DNA of 12,136 bases, from positions 1 through 12,136 of the forward strand of contig CAJUJQ010000097.1 of the NCBI GenBank assembly GCA_910586575.1, given 5' to 3'. The translations under genes were made by a program, and so were the position numbers. Shown here piece by piece: positions 1 through 7,288 of the stretch; positions within the stretch are counted from its first letter, which is position 1; each line of letters begins with the position of its first letter. This stretch comes from an uncultured Clostridia bacterium (GTDB lineage: Bacteria; Bacillota; Clostridia; Oscillospirales; Butyricicoccaceae). The notes beneath the pieces were generated by a model that was not told the DNA's origin, did no database searches, and was given only the letters and a program-made list of their open reading frames with translations.

Positions 1-5
1 AATAA

Positions 6-205
6 TTTCTACCTGAGCGGTTGGAATGAATAGATTATTATATTCTTGTCTTATCAAGAAAGACAATCCTATAAAAACGTAAATATAAGCATATTTTTAT
101 ACGGTTTACCGCTAATACTCTGCCGGTTGTATTGTCGACTCGTGGACAAATGTCTCTGTCCTGTAGATGGTAGACCTGATGCCCGCCCAACCGCTCAGGT
201 AGAAA
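6..205. repeat. 200-bp segment bounded by perfect 19-bp inverted repeats
   Basis: The 19-mer at 6-24 (TTTCTACCTGAGCGGTTGG) is repeated exactly in inverted orientation at 187-205. The right copy begins at the codon where recognisable GH42 beta-galactosidase homology stops, so the segment looks like a small insertion (MITE-like), an invertible segment or a foldback duplication inside the old beta-galactosidase gene. A short hairpin, TTCTTG (43-48) with CAAGAA (55-60), lies inside. No transposase and no convincing target duplication are visible, and the left flank is only 5 bases long. An assembly foldback is possible so close to the window edge. Confidence 0.55.
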
Positions 206-484
206 GTTTTCCGCATATGTCATCAGGGGCTTCGCGCCGTCTAAATGAACCAGATCGCAAAGATGGCTGCATTCATAGCGGTCTTTCATGAAAAAAGCAT
301 TCTTTTCCAGGGGAAGAAAATGGTTGGTTTCCCCTTTGCAGAGTCCATCAATTTCTTCACTGCGCAAACCAAGCACATCGGTCGGCCCATGCGGCGTTCC
401 GCCGATATGACAGAGGTCTGCTTCATTTACGATACCGCTCCAATAGGTCATGACCAGAATGCCGCCCCGCTGGACAAAACAGCG
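203..484 (-). pseudogene. GH42 beta-galactosidase remnant (internal fragment)
   Basis: Reading leftward, a frame open from 484 encodes CFVQRGGILVMTYWSGIVNE, then a YECSHLCDLVHLDGAKPLMTYAENF block. This is the pattern of the trimerisation/Rossmann-like domain of GH42 beta-galactosidases (family pattern: F..GG.LV.TYWSGIVDE, then DLCDLIHLEGA). GH42 proteins are about 650-700 residues; only about 90 residues of homology remain, with no catalytic TIM barrel. A stop codon (485-487 on this strand) cuts the fragment upstream, and homology ends at 203-205 where an inverted repeat begins. The frame stays open to 38 but is not GH42-like there. It is a dead relic that suggests the island once also handled beta-galactosides. 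The family call is from motif memory, not a search. Confidence 0.7.
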
Positions 485-625
485 TCAAAAGGGAAGTTTC
501 AAAAAGTTCCACCTGACAAACACGTTAAAAAAGAAAGACGGCAAGGAAGCACCATCTCTCCTGCCGCCTTGATAACTTAAAGAGCTGAGTCAGAGTTTAG
601 ATTTCTCGTTTTACAGCCGTAAAAT

Positions 626-753
626 CGTTGATTCAAGTGTCAAAAGGGGTAAACGAAGCGGACGCATACCATATACCGCATCTACGAACAGGATAATAAC
701 CCTATATGTCGTGCTGTTTTTTCTGAAATGACCTTTTGACACCCGAATCATCG
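626..753. repeat. 128-bp MITE-like element with ~22-bp inverted ends
   Basis: The left end (626-647) and the reverse complement of the right end (732-753) agree at 19 of 22 positions, with a shared core of GTGTCAAAAGG. The interior is non-coding. A third copy of the GTCAAAAGG core lies at 484-492, where GH42 homology is cut, suggesting that the same end sequence was involved in breaking that gene. No transposase is present. It could be a non-autonomous transposon, a recombinase site pair or a transcribed hairpin. Confidence 0.5.
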
Positions 754-1088
754 TTGAAACAATTGTTTTTTGTAATTCTTTTCGTCAGATATCCTAATTT
801 TGAACGCAATGCTTTACAGTTTTATCCAGCCATTCTATAGTCCGAAAAATTAAAATAAATTTATTATAGCAGCAACCAAATTTCTCAAAGTATGAAAGGT
901 ATAAAGCGGCTAATGGCAATGCGTGCCCGCCTTAACGTATTGCAGACGCGGTATTTATTTTAGGCCTTGATAGGCGGAAATCATTTCGCCGCTGGTTGCG
1001 CTTCCAATTATCAAACAAGGACTGGAATCGCCGTGTGATTGTTGGAAGAACTGTGGTCAGTGATGAATCACGGAATCCTGGCTTACCC

Positions 1089-1121
1089 AACCGAACAGTC
1101 CCGCGAGGGGACAGTTCGGTT
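1089..1121. repeat. GC-rich 33-nt palindromic hairpin
   Basis: AACCGAAC-A-GTCCC, a short GCGA loop region, then GGGGAC-A-GTTCGGTT form an 8-bp stem, an A/A mismatch and a 5-bp stem. There is no T run on either side, so a Rho-independent terminator is unlikely. It resembles the small REP-like palindromes scattered in intergenic DNA of some Clostridia. It could also act as an mRNA 3'-end stabiliser for the leftward operon. Confidence 0.5.
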
Positions 1122-1320
1122 GTTACCAAGATAGCGGGATGATCATCCTGTATGCGTATCGCTTTGGCGTAGGCGATCTCAAACTGCTCCCGCTCTTGGG
1201 CAGAGGTAACATTGGAGAGTTGATTGATTTGGGTTTCCGTTTGCAGGCGCACAGCTGGTCAATACGAATACCGTTGAAAATAGATTTTCTGGCTGCGGCT
1301 TGCATCAAAATTCAGAGTTC

Positions 1321-1581
1321 TTACAAATTATTCTTAAAGAATTTTTCCACAGCGGCGATATTGCTTTCTTCATCTCCGCCCTCCACAATAACGATCACGG
1401 TGTCTCCCTGCTTGATACCCAGGCCCATAACGGCCATGAGCTTGGTGGCAGCGGCAGACTTGCCACCCACCTTCTCGATGGTGATGGTACTGTCCAGCAG
1501 TTTGGCGAACTTGACCAGCGAGCCGGCGGGACGGGCGTGGATACCTACGGGATCGGTGATAGTGTACTCGAACTTTTTCAT
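1321..1581 (-). CDS. HPr-family phosphocarrier protein
   Basis: This 86-residue cytoplasmic protein has the full HPr fold length. HPr passes phosphate from enzyme I to sugar-specific IIA proteins of the PTS. The active site is textbook: GIHARPAG with His15 and Arg17. The ATG at 1581 is chosen because GGAAGGAAG lies just upstream; the longer frame to 1623 adds 14 non-homologous residues. At the regulatory site, aligning AATKLMAVMGLGIKQGD to Bacillus HPr KSIMGVMSLG puts Lys47 at Ser46, so HPr-kinase control is probably absent. It is the last intact gene of the leftward operon and may serve the permease at 7289-9201. No ptsI is in the window. A ptsH symbol is avoided because this is probably a paralogue of a housekeeping copy. 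Confidence 0.9.
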   Translation of the reverse strand: MKKFEYTITDPVGIHARPAGSLVKFAKLLDSTITIEKVGGKSAAATKLMAVMGLGIKQGDTVIVIVEGGDEESNIAAVEKFFKNNL

Positions 1582-1685
1582 GTGACTACTTCCTTCCTTT
1601 AAATATATTTTTCTTTCAGCCATTCGCCAATAGGCGTGAGGCTATGGTGCGCGTTATATTATTACATCCGCGAAGTTTGAGACGT

Positions 1686-2091
1686 TCATAGATTGGCCTG
1701 GAAGAACCGTGCCATGGCAATATCGGCAGCAGACTCATTGCCGTCCTTCGCAATGCCGGGAACGGTATCCCGCTACTTGATGTTTCGAGCAATCTGCGCA
1801 AATATCTTCAAAAGTGCAGCCGCCTGGAGCGCACAATTCTGCGTTATCGCCCTTGATGGGCGTCAGCCCGCCTGCATCTCTGGCCTTGCCCTGAACCCTC
1901 CAGTCTACTTCTTTTTTTGAATCCGTTTACGCAGATCGCTCTATGCCTATCAGCTGTATCGGACGACTAGCCTTTACGGTATCCTCACCTTTGGTAATGA
2001 TAATCATTGTGTCAGGATAGCGTTGAATCAACTCACCAAGCAGACCAATGCACTGGGCATCTATTCCAACGGGAGATTTGTAATGGCACAT
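1686..2091 (-). pseudogene. Second HPr-like gene, active site lost and split by an insertion
   Basis: An ATG at 2091 follows a good AAGGGAG site. The first 50 codons (to 1942) read as an HPr: SPVGIDAQCIGLL corresponds to the active-site loop and KASRPIQLIGI to the Ser46 region. His15 is Asp, Arg17 is Gln and Pro18 is Cys, so phosphotransfer is not expected. The frame then enters foreign sequence and stops at 1927 after 54 codons. HPr homology resumes in a consistent frame at 1781-1686 (RDTVPGIAKDGNESAADIA, ending FFQANL), matching the C-terminal helix of the intact neighbour (ending FFKNNL), but with one TAG (1773-1775). Joining the two parts gives about 81 residues, normal HPr length. The gene is therefore a tandem HPr paralogue that first lost its active site or was repurposed and was then interrupted. 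A stable 54-residue product remains possible. Confidence 0.75.
1787..1941. mobile_element. ~155-160 bp MITE-like insertion in the HPr-like gene
   Basis: The segment separating the two halves of the HPr-like gene is bounded by inverted repeats: 1787-1802 (GAGCAATCTGCGCAAA) and the reverse complement of 1926-1941 (GAGCGATCTGCGTAAA), 14 of 16 identical. The right end abuts codon 50 of the HPr reading frame exactly; the left end stops about 5 bases before homology resumes. There is no transposase gene. On the - strand a stop-free frame crosses the element and would encode a Cys-rich stretch (CAPGGCTFEDICADC), but it has no start of its own and I assign it no function. A clear target duplication was not found. 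Confidence 0.55.
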
Positions 2092-2131
2092 GAAAGCTCC
2101 CTTTTTTAACACGATTGCGCCAGTGCCTGCT

Positions 2132-3964
2132 CTAAATAATAGATCCATAGGCAGGGATTGGAAGATTCTGGAGGGTATATGCTTCACCGGTCAGCATATC
2201 GATAAACTCTCCCGGATCGTGAAGGAACGTCACATGTTTTTCCCAGGAGGTAAAGTTAAATACTCCTATTATCTTTTGTTTCTCAAAGTACCGCCCAATG
2301 GCCAGCAGGCCGTTGTCCCCAGTGTCCAGTGTCCACACGTCTGCCTCGGTCCCGAAAGCCGGGTTGGTCTTGCGCAGGGCTACCAGAGCGTTGAGGCCGC
2401 AGAACACCTGCCCTTCGGGAGTGTCCAGATCGCAGGCGTGGCTCTCCAGCTCCCAGCGGAACTTTCCTCGGTGGAGATAGCGGCTGTCCTCTGCCTTTTG
2501 GGGATCGTCCTTGTAGCTGTAGTCGTTGACCTGTGCCAGCTCATCCCCGCTGTACAGCAGAGGCAGGCCAGTCTGCATAAACATCATGGCGTGGAGCGTC
2601 AGATCGAAGCGGACTGCCCGTTCCATAGCGGCGGGATTGTTCTCAAAACCTGCTTTCTCGATTCCACACAAACTGGCGGTGGTTCCGCACTGACGGGCAT
2701 CACCGCTGGCGGGATCATCATTGTACAGCTCTCCCCGGCTGACGCTGCCTTCCCAATGCCCCTGAAACCATTCGCTGAGAAACCGCTTGTGCGCTTTTTC
2801 ATCCGTGCCAAAATTTTGGCCCAGCCAGTCGTAATCCAAGCCCCAGCCAATATCGTCATGGCAGCGCAAGTAATTGAGAAACACATATTCCTTGGGTAAG
2901 CTGTTGACAATATCCAACTGCCGCCGAAGCAGCCGCGTATCCTGGGTAGCGACCGTGTGCCAGGTAGTACACATAGTGGTCACATTGTAAAGCAAATGAC
3001 ACTCCGGCTTTTCTACCGTCCCGAAGTAGGGTACTACTTTCACCGGTTCCATGACCACCTCTCCCAGCAGGATTACCGAGGGGCAGACGATCTCGCCGAT
3101 TATGCGCATCATCCGCGCAATGGTGTGAACCTGGGGCCGGTTGCGGCAGTCAGTACCCAATTCCTTCCAGATGTAGGGCACCGCATCAATACGGATCATG
3201 TCCATCCCTTTGTTGGCCAGGAACAGAAAATTGTACATCATTTCATTGAACACGCGGGGATTGCGATAGTTCAGGTCCCACTGATAGGGATAAAAAGATG
3301 TCATGACAAAGTGCTGGCAATCATCCAGCCAAGTAAAATTTCCGGGGGCGGTAGTGGGGAATACCTGGGGAACGGTCTTTTCATACTCCGCAGGGATAGA
3401 CCAATTATCAAAGATGAAATATCGGCTCATGTACTCCCCATCGCCCTGTCGGGCTTTCTTCGCCCACTCGTGATCCTGGCTGGTGTGGTTCATTACGAAG
3501 TCCATGCACAGGTTAATACCTCTTTTGTGACAGGCATCGGACAACTTTTCCAAATCGGCCATAGTGCCCAAGTCGGGGCGGACAGCCCGGAAGTCAGCTA
3601 CGGCATAACCGCCGTCGCTGCGCTCCGGCACGGTATCCAGGAAGGGCATCAGGTGGAGCAAATTTACCCCGGTCCGCTCAATGTAAGGCAGCTTTCTCCG
3701 TACGCCGTCCAAATCACCGGCAAAGTTGTCGATATACAGCATCATACCGGTGAGATTGTTGGATTTGTACCATGCGGGGTCAGCCTCCCGCTCCAGATCG
3801 CGCTCCTTCAAAGATGCTGGGCGTTCCACCGCGAAACGGTGCGAATTGTTGCACAGCTCGGCAAACATGGTATCGTTGCCATATAACTCCATGTAGAGCC
3901 AGCGAAGCTCATCCAGGCGACGGTTTATACGGCTTTGAAACAGAGTTTCCTCTTTTTTTATCAT
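2132..3964 (-). CDS. Amylosucrase-type GH13_4 sucrose glucosyltransferase
   Basis: The 610-residue protein has no signal peptide, so it is cytoplasmic. Amylosucrases move the glucose of sucrose onto alpha-1,4-glucan and release fructose; relatives hydrolyse sucrose or make isomers. GH13 motifs in order: DFVMNHTS (about 155-162), MIRIDAV with nucleophile Asp260, ILLGE with acid/base Glu302, and CHDDIGW with Asp370. The HDDIGW form, the SDGGY motif (Asp117, matching the sucrose-pocket Asp of Neisseria amylosucrase) and the SGDARQCGTTASL segment point to GH13_4 rather than sucrose phosphorylase. Length is close to the family's 630-650. The ATG at 3964 is preferred because GAGGTG lies 8 bases upstream; an ATG at 3973 would leave no spacing. 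It follows the phosphatase by 18 bases and precedes the HPr-like gene by 40. All catalytic residues are intact. Transferase versus hydrolase activity cannot be read from sequence. Confidence 0.88.
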   Translation of the reverse strand: MIKKEETLFQSRINRRLDELRWLYMELYGNDTMFAELCNNSHRFAVERPASLKERDLEREADPAWYKSNNLTGMMLYIDNFAGDLDGVRRKLPYIERTGVNLLHLMPFLDTVPERSDGGYAVADFRAVRPDLGTMADLEKLSDACHKRGINLCMDFVMNHTSQDHEWAKKARQGDGEYMSRYFIFDNWSIPAEYEKTVPQVFPTTAPGNFTWLDDCQHFVMTSFYPYQWDLNYRNPRVFNEMMYNFLFLANKGMDMIRIDAVPYIWKELGTDCRNRPQVHTIARMMRIIGEIVCPSVILLGEVVMEPVKVVPYFGTVEKPECHLLYNVTTMCTTWHTVATQDTRLLRRQLDIVNSLPKEYVFLNYLRCHDDIGWGLDYDWLGQNFGTDEKAHKRFLSEWFQGHWEGSVSRGELYNDDPASGDARQCGTTASLCGIEKAGFENNPAAMERAVRFDLTLHAMMFMQTGLPLLYSGDELAQVNDYSYKDDPQKAEDSRYLHRGKFRWELESHACDLDTPEGQVFCGLNALVALRKTNPAFGTEADVWTLDTGDNGLLAIGRYFEKQKIIGVFNFTSWEKHVTFLHDPGEFIDMLTGEAYTLQNLPIPAYGSII

Positions 3965-3982
3965 GACATTCACCTCGTTTCC

Positions 3983-4801
3983 TTAAATCAGGCCCAATTG
4001 CAAAAACGCACGATATAGGCCGTCTTTGTTCACTGGGGGGCAAACCATATTGGCCACGCTTTTCAGCCGCTTGCTGCCATTGCCCATACATACCGAATAG
4101 CCCGCAGTCTGCAACATCTCCAAATCGTTCATACTGTCACCGAAAGCAATTGTATTCTTGATGTCAATACCCAGATGCGCACTCAACTGCGTCACGGCAG
4201 TGCCTTTATTGAATGCTTTGTTGATGAGTTCCCCGTTGACGATGCCGCAGGCATCCGTATCCTGTATACAGAAATCAAACTCATCGCTCAAGGCATGCAT
4301 AGGCGCTTCCAGGCGCTCCCGCCCGGGACTCATAAAGGTCAGACCATAAATAGGTTCGCCATCATACTCGGCCATAGGTCGGATATCCAACGCGCTTTCT
4401 ATCTGAACCCGCCAGCGAAGAAGCTCGCTATTGGCCTTAGACTCGGCGTTTTGCGCTAAAAACGCTTTAAATCCCTCGTCTGTGTAGGTGTGATACCTGC
4501 TCCCAATGGTGCGGTAGACCCCGTTGTCTAGCACCCTGCTTTGCTGCTCTCGAGTCATTGGGCAGTCATAGATCACCTTGCCATCATATTCGATGCAACC
4601 TCCGGCACAGCTGATCACGCCGTTAAAGCCATATTTCAGTAAAGGAGACAGCATCCCGTAATTGCGCCCGGAACACAGGATTGCCTTGTGTCCTTTTGCC
4701 TGAGCGCGGCGAATCGCCGCCAGCGCCGAATCGGGCGGTACATTTTCACCCGGTTCCGTCAGCGTCCCGTCAATATCCAGAAAAATCAGTTTATGTTCCA
4801 T
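3983..4801 (-). CDS. Cof-type HAD-IIB phosphatase (likely sugar phosphatase)
   Basis: This 272-residue cytoplasmic protein has all HAD motifs: LDIDGTLT with nucleophile Asp9 and general acid/base Asp11, motif II Ser44 (ILCSGRN), motif III Lys199 (FNKGTAV), and motif IV FGDSMNDLEML (Asp222, Asp226). The large insert between motifs II and III gives the C2/IIB cap typical of Cof-like enzymes, which dephosphorylate sugar phosphates and similar small metabolites. The ATG at 4801 is chosen because it has AGGAAGG at a 5-base spacing and starts right before the first beta strand; a longer frame to 4858 would overlap the GH36 gene. It lies 17 bases from GH36 and 18 from amylosucrase, so it is co-transcribed. 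In this setting it may dephosphorylate the PTS product, as MapP does for maltose-6'-phosphate in Enterococcus. A role in clearing toxic sugar phosphates is the alternative. Confidence 0.87.
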   Translation of the reverse strand: MEHKLIFLDIDGTLTEPGENVPPDSALAAIRRAQAKGHKAILCSGRNYGMLSPLLKYGFNGVISCAGGCIEYDGKVIYDCPMTREQQSRVLDNGVYRTIGSRYHTYTDEGFKAFLAQNAESKANSELLRWRVQIESALDIRPMAEYDGEPIYGLTFMSPGRERLEAPMHALSDEFDFCIQDTDACGIVNGELINKAFNKGTAVTQLSAHLGIDIKNTIAFGDSMNDLEMLQTAGYSVCMGNGSKRLKSVANMVCPPVNKDGLYRAFLQLGLI

Positions 4802-4818
4802 AACAACCTTCCTCATAA

Positions 4819-7017
4819 TCATAATTGCCGCGGTTTTTCTGTCCGTACTAACAACCACCGGCGGGAAAAAGCATCCTCCCGAACACTGCCTACTTCCAGC
4901 CCAATATGCATCAGCTCACGCCCAGAGCGCACGGCGTCACCATCTACCTGGTAAAAACCGTCCGGGTCCAATGCCCGCAGCTTCAGACGTTTTGATATCA
5001 TGTTGGGTTTGGTCTGAACCTGGATAAAGGTAACAAGGACCTTATCCTGATGCTGGTACATCCAGGCATATTCGTTTCCTCCATCCAGTCCTTTCAATCG
5101 GTAAAGGGTTCCGAATTGAACCAAAGGACGTATCTCTTTATAAAATTCGATTTCCGAGCTTAGCTGGCCTATCTCCTCTTTATCCATCCGATCAAAGTTC
5201 AATTCCAATCCCAGGTTGCCCCACATGGCCGCAGCGGATCAGGCCGACAGGGATTCCCTGCGTCCGGTTTGGTGATTGGGCGTCTCCGAAATATGACACT
5301 CCACAGAAATAGACGGATAGACCAGGGAAGCCCCATATTGTATGGCTAACCGCTCTACGGCATCCGTATCATCGCTGACCCACATTTGAGGCGTATAGTA
5401 CAGCATCCCAGGATCGAAGCGCCCCCCGCCGCCGGCGCACCCCTCAAACAGCACATCGGGAAATTGATTCGTCAGCGTATCCATCACGTGGTACAGTCCT
5501 AAAATATACCGATGCGCCTGTTCTTTCTGGCGATCGGACGGGAGGTAAACGGAACCCAGATTCGTAAAATTACGGTTCATGTCCCACTTCACATAAACGA
5601 TTGAGTTTTCCGACAATAGTGTGCTGATGCTGTGAATGATGTGCTCACATACTGCCGGGTTGCTCAGATCGAGCACATATTCCTCTCGGGAGGTTTCGAT
5701 TCTGCGCCCCTGTACCTGAATCACCCATTCCGGATGGGCACGGTACAGTTCACTGTCCGGCGATACCATTTCAGGTTCCAGCCATAATCCAAACGCCACG
5801 CCTGCCCCCTGGATCTGTTCGATTAGACGGGACAGGGGACCGCCCAGCTTTTCCTCGTTGGCTGTCCAATCTCTCACGGAGGATGACTCATTCATCCGGT
5901 TTCCAAACCAGCCGTCATCCAGTACAAACAGCTCCGCGCCCACCTTGGCCGATTGGTGAGCCAGACGGATCAGATCTTCGCCGCAAAAATTGTAGTAATG
6001 CGCCTCCCAGCTGTTCAGCAGAACAGGCCGTTCTTTGTGGGCAAAGCGGGGCGGCATCAAACGGTCCCGATACAGACGATGAAAGCTATGAGACATCCGT
6101 TCCAGCCCCTGATCGGAATAGACCATTACCACTTCCGGGGCCTGGAATCGTTCACCTGGCTCCAGCCGCCAAGTGAAGTCGAATGGATTCAGCCCCATTT
6201 GAAACCGGGTATTCTGGTGCATATCCACTTCTGCGCTGGCCAAAAAATTCCCACTGTACACAAAGCTCATGGCGTAGACTTCGCCATGGGTTTCATCTGT
6301 ACCAGGGCTGACTAAAGCGGCAAAGGGATTATGCCCGTGCCCGCTTGCACCGCCTGTGCTTCCGAAGGATTGAATCCCTTGCGCCAATTTCCGGCGCGTG
6401 ATCTGACATTCCCGTCCCCAGGCCCCGGACAAGCAGAGCAGTTCAAAGTCATCGCGCAGCAGGTCGATGCTGGCAGAGCACAGCTTTTCGATCTGTATGT
6501 TCTGTTCCGTATTTTGATTTTCTGCCTGGACGGATTGCGTAATTGCATCATAGTCCTCATAAACCGACAGGGACAAGATAACCGCCGCCTGCTTGAGCGG
6601 ATCAAACAGCCGCAGCTCCAACGTATGGACATTTTCATCGGGCAGGACCGAAGGCAGAGCTGTCAATTTGTTCTTTCCGCTGAATATACGGTGGTCCAAA
6701 CAGCGCAAATCTGTGATGCGGGAGCCGTCCTCATAAGCAAAGGAAAAAGCGGGGGAACGCAAATCCGTATTTCCGAAAGAAGGATAAACCTGAGGCATAA
6801 CGCCCAGCTGGAAACCCTTTTTTCCGTCGGTGTCCGCCATGTACGAAGCCGAAGGAATGCAATCAATGATGTAAGAGATATCTGCGCCATTCATTCGAGG
6901 CCCCCAATAGGGCAGAAATACAAAACCATTCTTTGATACCAGCAGTGTCAATGTGGAAGAACGGGTATGAAGGAAGAACAGGGTTTCATCTCGTCCTGTG
7001 TTCAGGGATTCAATCAT
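4819..7017 (-). pseudogene. GH36 alpha-galactosidase with one in-frame TGA (codon 593)
   Basis: GH36 enzymes remove terminal alpha-1,6-galactose from melibiose, raffinose and stachyose. Codons 1-592 give the N-terminal beta-supersandwich (to about 330) and most of the TIM barrel, with nucleophile Asp479 in YVKWDMNRNF and acid/base Asp549 in WVSDDTDA. A TGA (5239-5241) follows; the same frame then continues for 139 residues (AAMWGNLGLELNFDRM and the C-terminal beta domain). The sum, 732 codons, is the normal family length, so only this codon is wrong. Family members usually read NHQTGR....TR..VAM.G there, putting the TGA at a conserved Arg, so a single CGA-to-TGA change explains it. There is no signal peptide. 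The start at 7017 has an AGGTAGGTG site. It is the first gene of the leftward operon. If TGA is not read through, the product lacks its C-terminal domain. Sequencing error or real recoding are the alternatives. Confidence 0.88.
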
Positions 7018-7054
7018 GTCTACACCTACCTTCTGTTAACAAATTCCTCATTCT

Positions 7055-7072
7055 AATGTTCTCGCGTTCATT
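7055..7072. promoter_or_regulatory. LacI-type operator O1 (GH36 side)
   Basis: AATGTTCTCGCGTTCATT is an imperfect palindrome with a central CG, as in many LacI-family operators (6 of 9 positions symmetric). It starts at the predicted +1 of the GH36 promoter. An inverted copy of its core CTCGCGTTCAT lies 160 bp away, just downstream of the PTS promoter. Binding by the regulator at 9844 is inferred from position and symmetry. Confidence 0.6.
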
Positions 7073-7078
7073 TAGGAT

Positions 7079-7106
7079 ATTATAAAAAAAGAACTCACTC
7101 TGTCAA
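7079..7106 (-). promoter_or_regulatory. Consensus sigma-A promoter for the leftward operon
   Basis: On the - strand TTGACA (7101-7106) and TATAAT (7079-7084) are both perfect, with a 16-base spacer ending in a T run. Transcription should start near 7072, about 55 bases before the GH36 ATG, running through the operator-like site. A consensus promoter with an overlapping operator fits repression by a LacI-family protein. Confidence 0.82.
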
Positions 7107-7135
7107 TGATCGTTAGCAGAATTCCGGGCAAAAAG

Positions 7136-7156
7136 GTGAAATTCGTTTGTTTTCAC
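7136..7156. promoter_or_regulatory. Inverted repeat between the divergent promoters
   Basis: GTGAAA (7136-7141) and TTTCAC (7151-7156) form a perfect 6-bp inverted repeat with a 9-base gap, midway between the two -35 boxes. It could be an activator or catabolite-control site, but it does not match the CcpA cre consensus well. Support is weak. Confidence 0.25.
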
Positions 7157-7190
7157 AAATTGAAAGAAAAAATTTTGGATGCATCGACAG

Positions 7191-7218
7191 TTGACAACCG
7201 GCGACGATTTGTGATGAT
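7191..7218 (+). promoter_or_regulatory. Sigma-A promoter for the PTS permease
   Basis: A perfect TTGACA (7191-7196) is followed after 16 bases by GATGAT (7213-7218), a 4-of-6 match to TATAAT. Transcription would start near 7225, immediately before the second operator-like site and about 64 bases before the IIBC ATG. The weaker -10 leaves some doubt about the exact hexamer. Confidence 0.6.
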
Positions 7219-7228
7219 TCTATTTGCA

Positions 7229-7246
7229 GATGAACGCGAGTACATA
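7229..7246. promoter_or_regulatory. LacI-type operator O2 (PTS side)
   Basis: GATGAACGCGAGTACATA contains the exact reverse complement of the 11-base core of the site at 7055-7072 (ATGAACGCGAG), plus a matching ACAT on the other arm. It starts about 4 bases after the predicted PTS transcription start, mirroring the layout on the other side. Confidence 0.6.
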
Positions 7247-7288
7247 AACCGTTGCGCGCAAAAAATGAAGTATGAAGGAGGCAGTTGC

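Larger units (their letters stand above)
485..1320. other. Gene-poor interval between GH42 remnant and HPr
   Basis: No convincing gene is seen here. A frame at 932-1252 (- strand) is open for 106 codons, and its first ~40 residues look protein-like, but it has no clear ribosome site, runs through a GC-rich palindrome (1089-1121) and matches no family I recognise. The left part holds the inverted-repeat element at 626-753 and an AT-rich stretch (about 760-880). No typical GC stem followed by a T run is visible downstream of HPr. Confidence 0.5.

Noticed and set aside
932..1252. 106-codon frame on the - strand downstream of HPr
   Set aside because: No ribosome site, no family recognised, and its second half reads through the GC-rich palindrome; only the first ~40 residues look protein-like.
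2599..3886. Long open frames overlapping the amylosucrase gene on both strands (for example 2957-3886 +)
   Set aside because: They lie inside a gene with all GH13 catalytic motifs, and their translations show no recognisable domains.
7106..7288. 61-residue upstream extension of the IIBC permease
   Set aside because: The extension is not IIB-like, starts upstream of the predicted promoter, and the ATG at 7289 has a strong AAGGAGG site.
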